Assembly: GCF_001541095.1 (NCBI RefSeq)
Contig: NZ_LMXH01000011.1
Coordinates: forward strand, 1 to 60,438
DNA from: Paenibacillus sp. FJAT-26967
Lineage (GTDB): Bacteria > Bacillota > Bacilli > Paenibacillales > NBRC-103111
Direction of reading: 5' to 3'
DNA length: 60,438 nt
The notes below the pieces were generated by a model. The model was not told the origin of the DNA, made no database searches, and saw only the letters and a list, made by a program, of their open reading frames with translations. Positions 60,285 through 60,438 of the stretch are shown here, one piece after another. A program made the translations under genes and the position numbers. Position 1 is the first letter of the stretch, and each line of letters begins with the position of its first letter.

Positions 60285-60438
60285 AAAAAAGTCGCCGCTG
60301 AGATAACAGCGAAAACGACAAGAACCGACAAAGTTCAAAATTGTCCTTTGAAAACTGAACAACGAGTGATTGAAACGTCTTGAGCAATCAGGACGCTAAA
60401 CAGAGAAGAAATTCTCGTCAGCATTAACTTTTTGAGCT
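60285..60438 (+). other. 16S rRNA leader of the next rRNA operon
   Basis: The segment TGTCCTTTGAAAACTGAACA (60342-60361) is a boxA-like and processing sequence typical just upstream of 16S rRNA in Bacillus relatives. The 16S gene itself (AGAGTTTGATCCTGG) has not started by the right edge. No 5S or tRNA gene is present in this leader. Confidence 0.82.

Overview
The window looks like a Paenibacillus-type low-GC Gram-positive (Bacillota, Paenibacillaceae). It has the ctsR-mcsA-mcsB-clpC-radA-disA stress locus, the gltX-(T-box)-cysE-cysS arrangement, sigH, zinc-type L33, S14 and L36, the spore genes cwlD, gerD and pdaB, and ribosomal proteins close to Bacillus sequences I remember. The genus is inferred from this gene order and protein similarity. 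No database search was possible.

Layout. Positions 1-85 are the 3' end of a 23S rRNA gene, closed by a terminator at 203-237 with no 5S gene visible. From 405 to 8554 lie the CtsR heat-shock operon, radA, disA and pssA. A single reverse-strand gene (8752-9147, MazG-like) interrupts the run. From 9313 to 18237 come yacL, ispD-ispF, gltX, a T-box leader, cysE-cysS-mrnC-rlmB-rae1 and sigH. From 18598 to 22842 are rpmG-secE-nusG-rplK-rplA, an L10 leader, rplJ-rplL and a methyltransferase. A long leader precedes rpoB-rpoC. A new promoter at 30579 opens the str operon (rplGB-rpsL-rpsG-fusA-tuf). Another at 35629 opens the S10-spc-alpha cluster (rpsJ to rplQ, including secY, adk, map, infA, rpoA), then truA and rplM-rpsI. 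The last 7.5 kb are an inserted sulfate-assimilation pair (cysH-sat), cwlD, salA, reverse-strand gerD and pdaB, a SpoIIM-family gene, a small unknown gene, and tandem promoters plus leader of a second rRNA operon. The 16S gene itself starts beyond the window.

How it works together. Nearly all genes run in one direction between two rRNA operons. They make RNA polymerase, most ribosomal proteins, translation factors, the Sec channel and tRNA-charging enzymes, with stress proteolysis, c-di-AMP synthesis, isoprenoid and phospholipid synthesis, cysteine supply and sporulation genes attached. Control visible in the DNA includes a CtsR box over the ctsR start, a cysteine-type T-box, L1-like, L10, L13 and S10 leaders, and sporulation-sigma-type promoters before gerD and pdaB.

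This is mostly conserved housekeeping DNA and I saw no obvious new multi-gene system. The most interesting unexplained signals are RNA-level. A repeated hairpin sits directly upstream of the Shine-Dalgarno of rplX, rpsN and rpmJ. An L1-like motif occurs twice, before rplK and before rplA. The rpoB leader has a terminator-like hairpin just after its promoter. A 14-bp stem lies between rplGB and rpsL. All are reported as sequence observations with inferred function.
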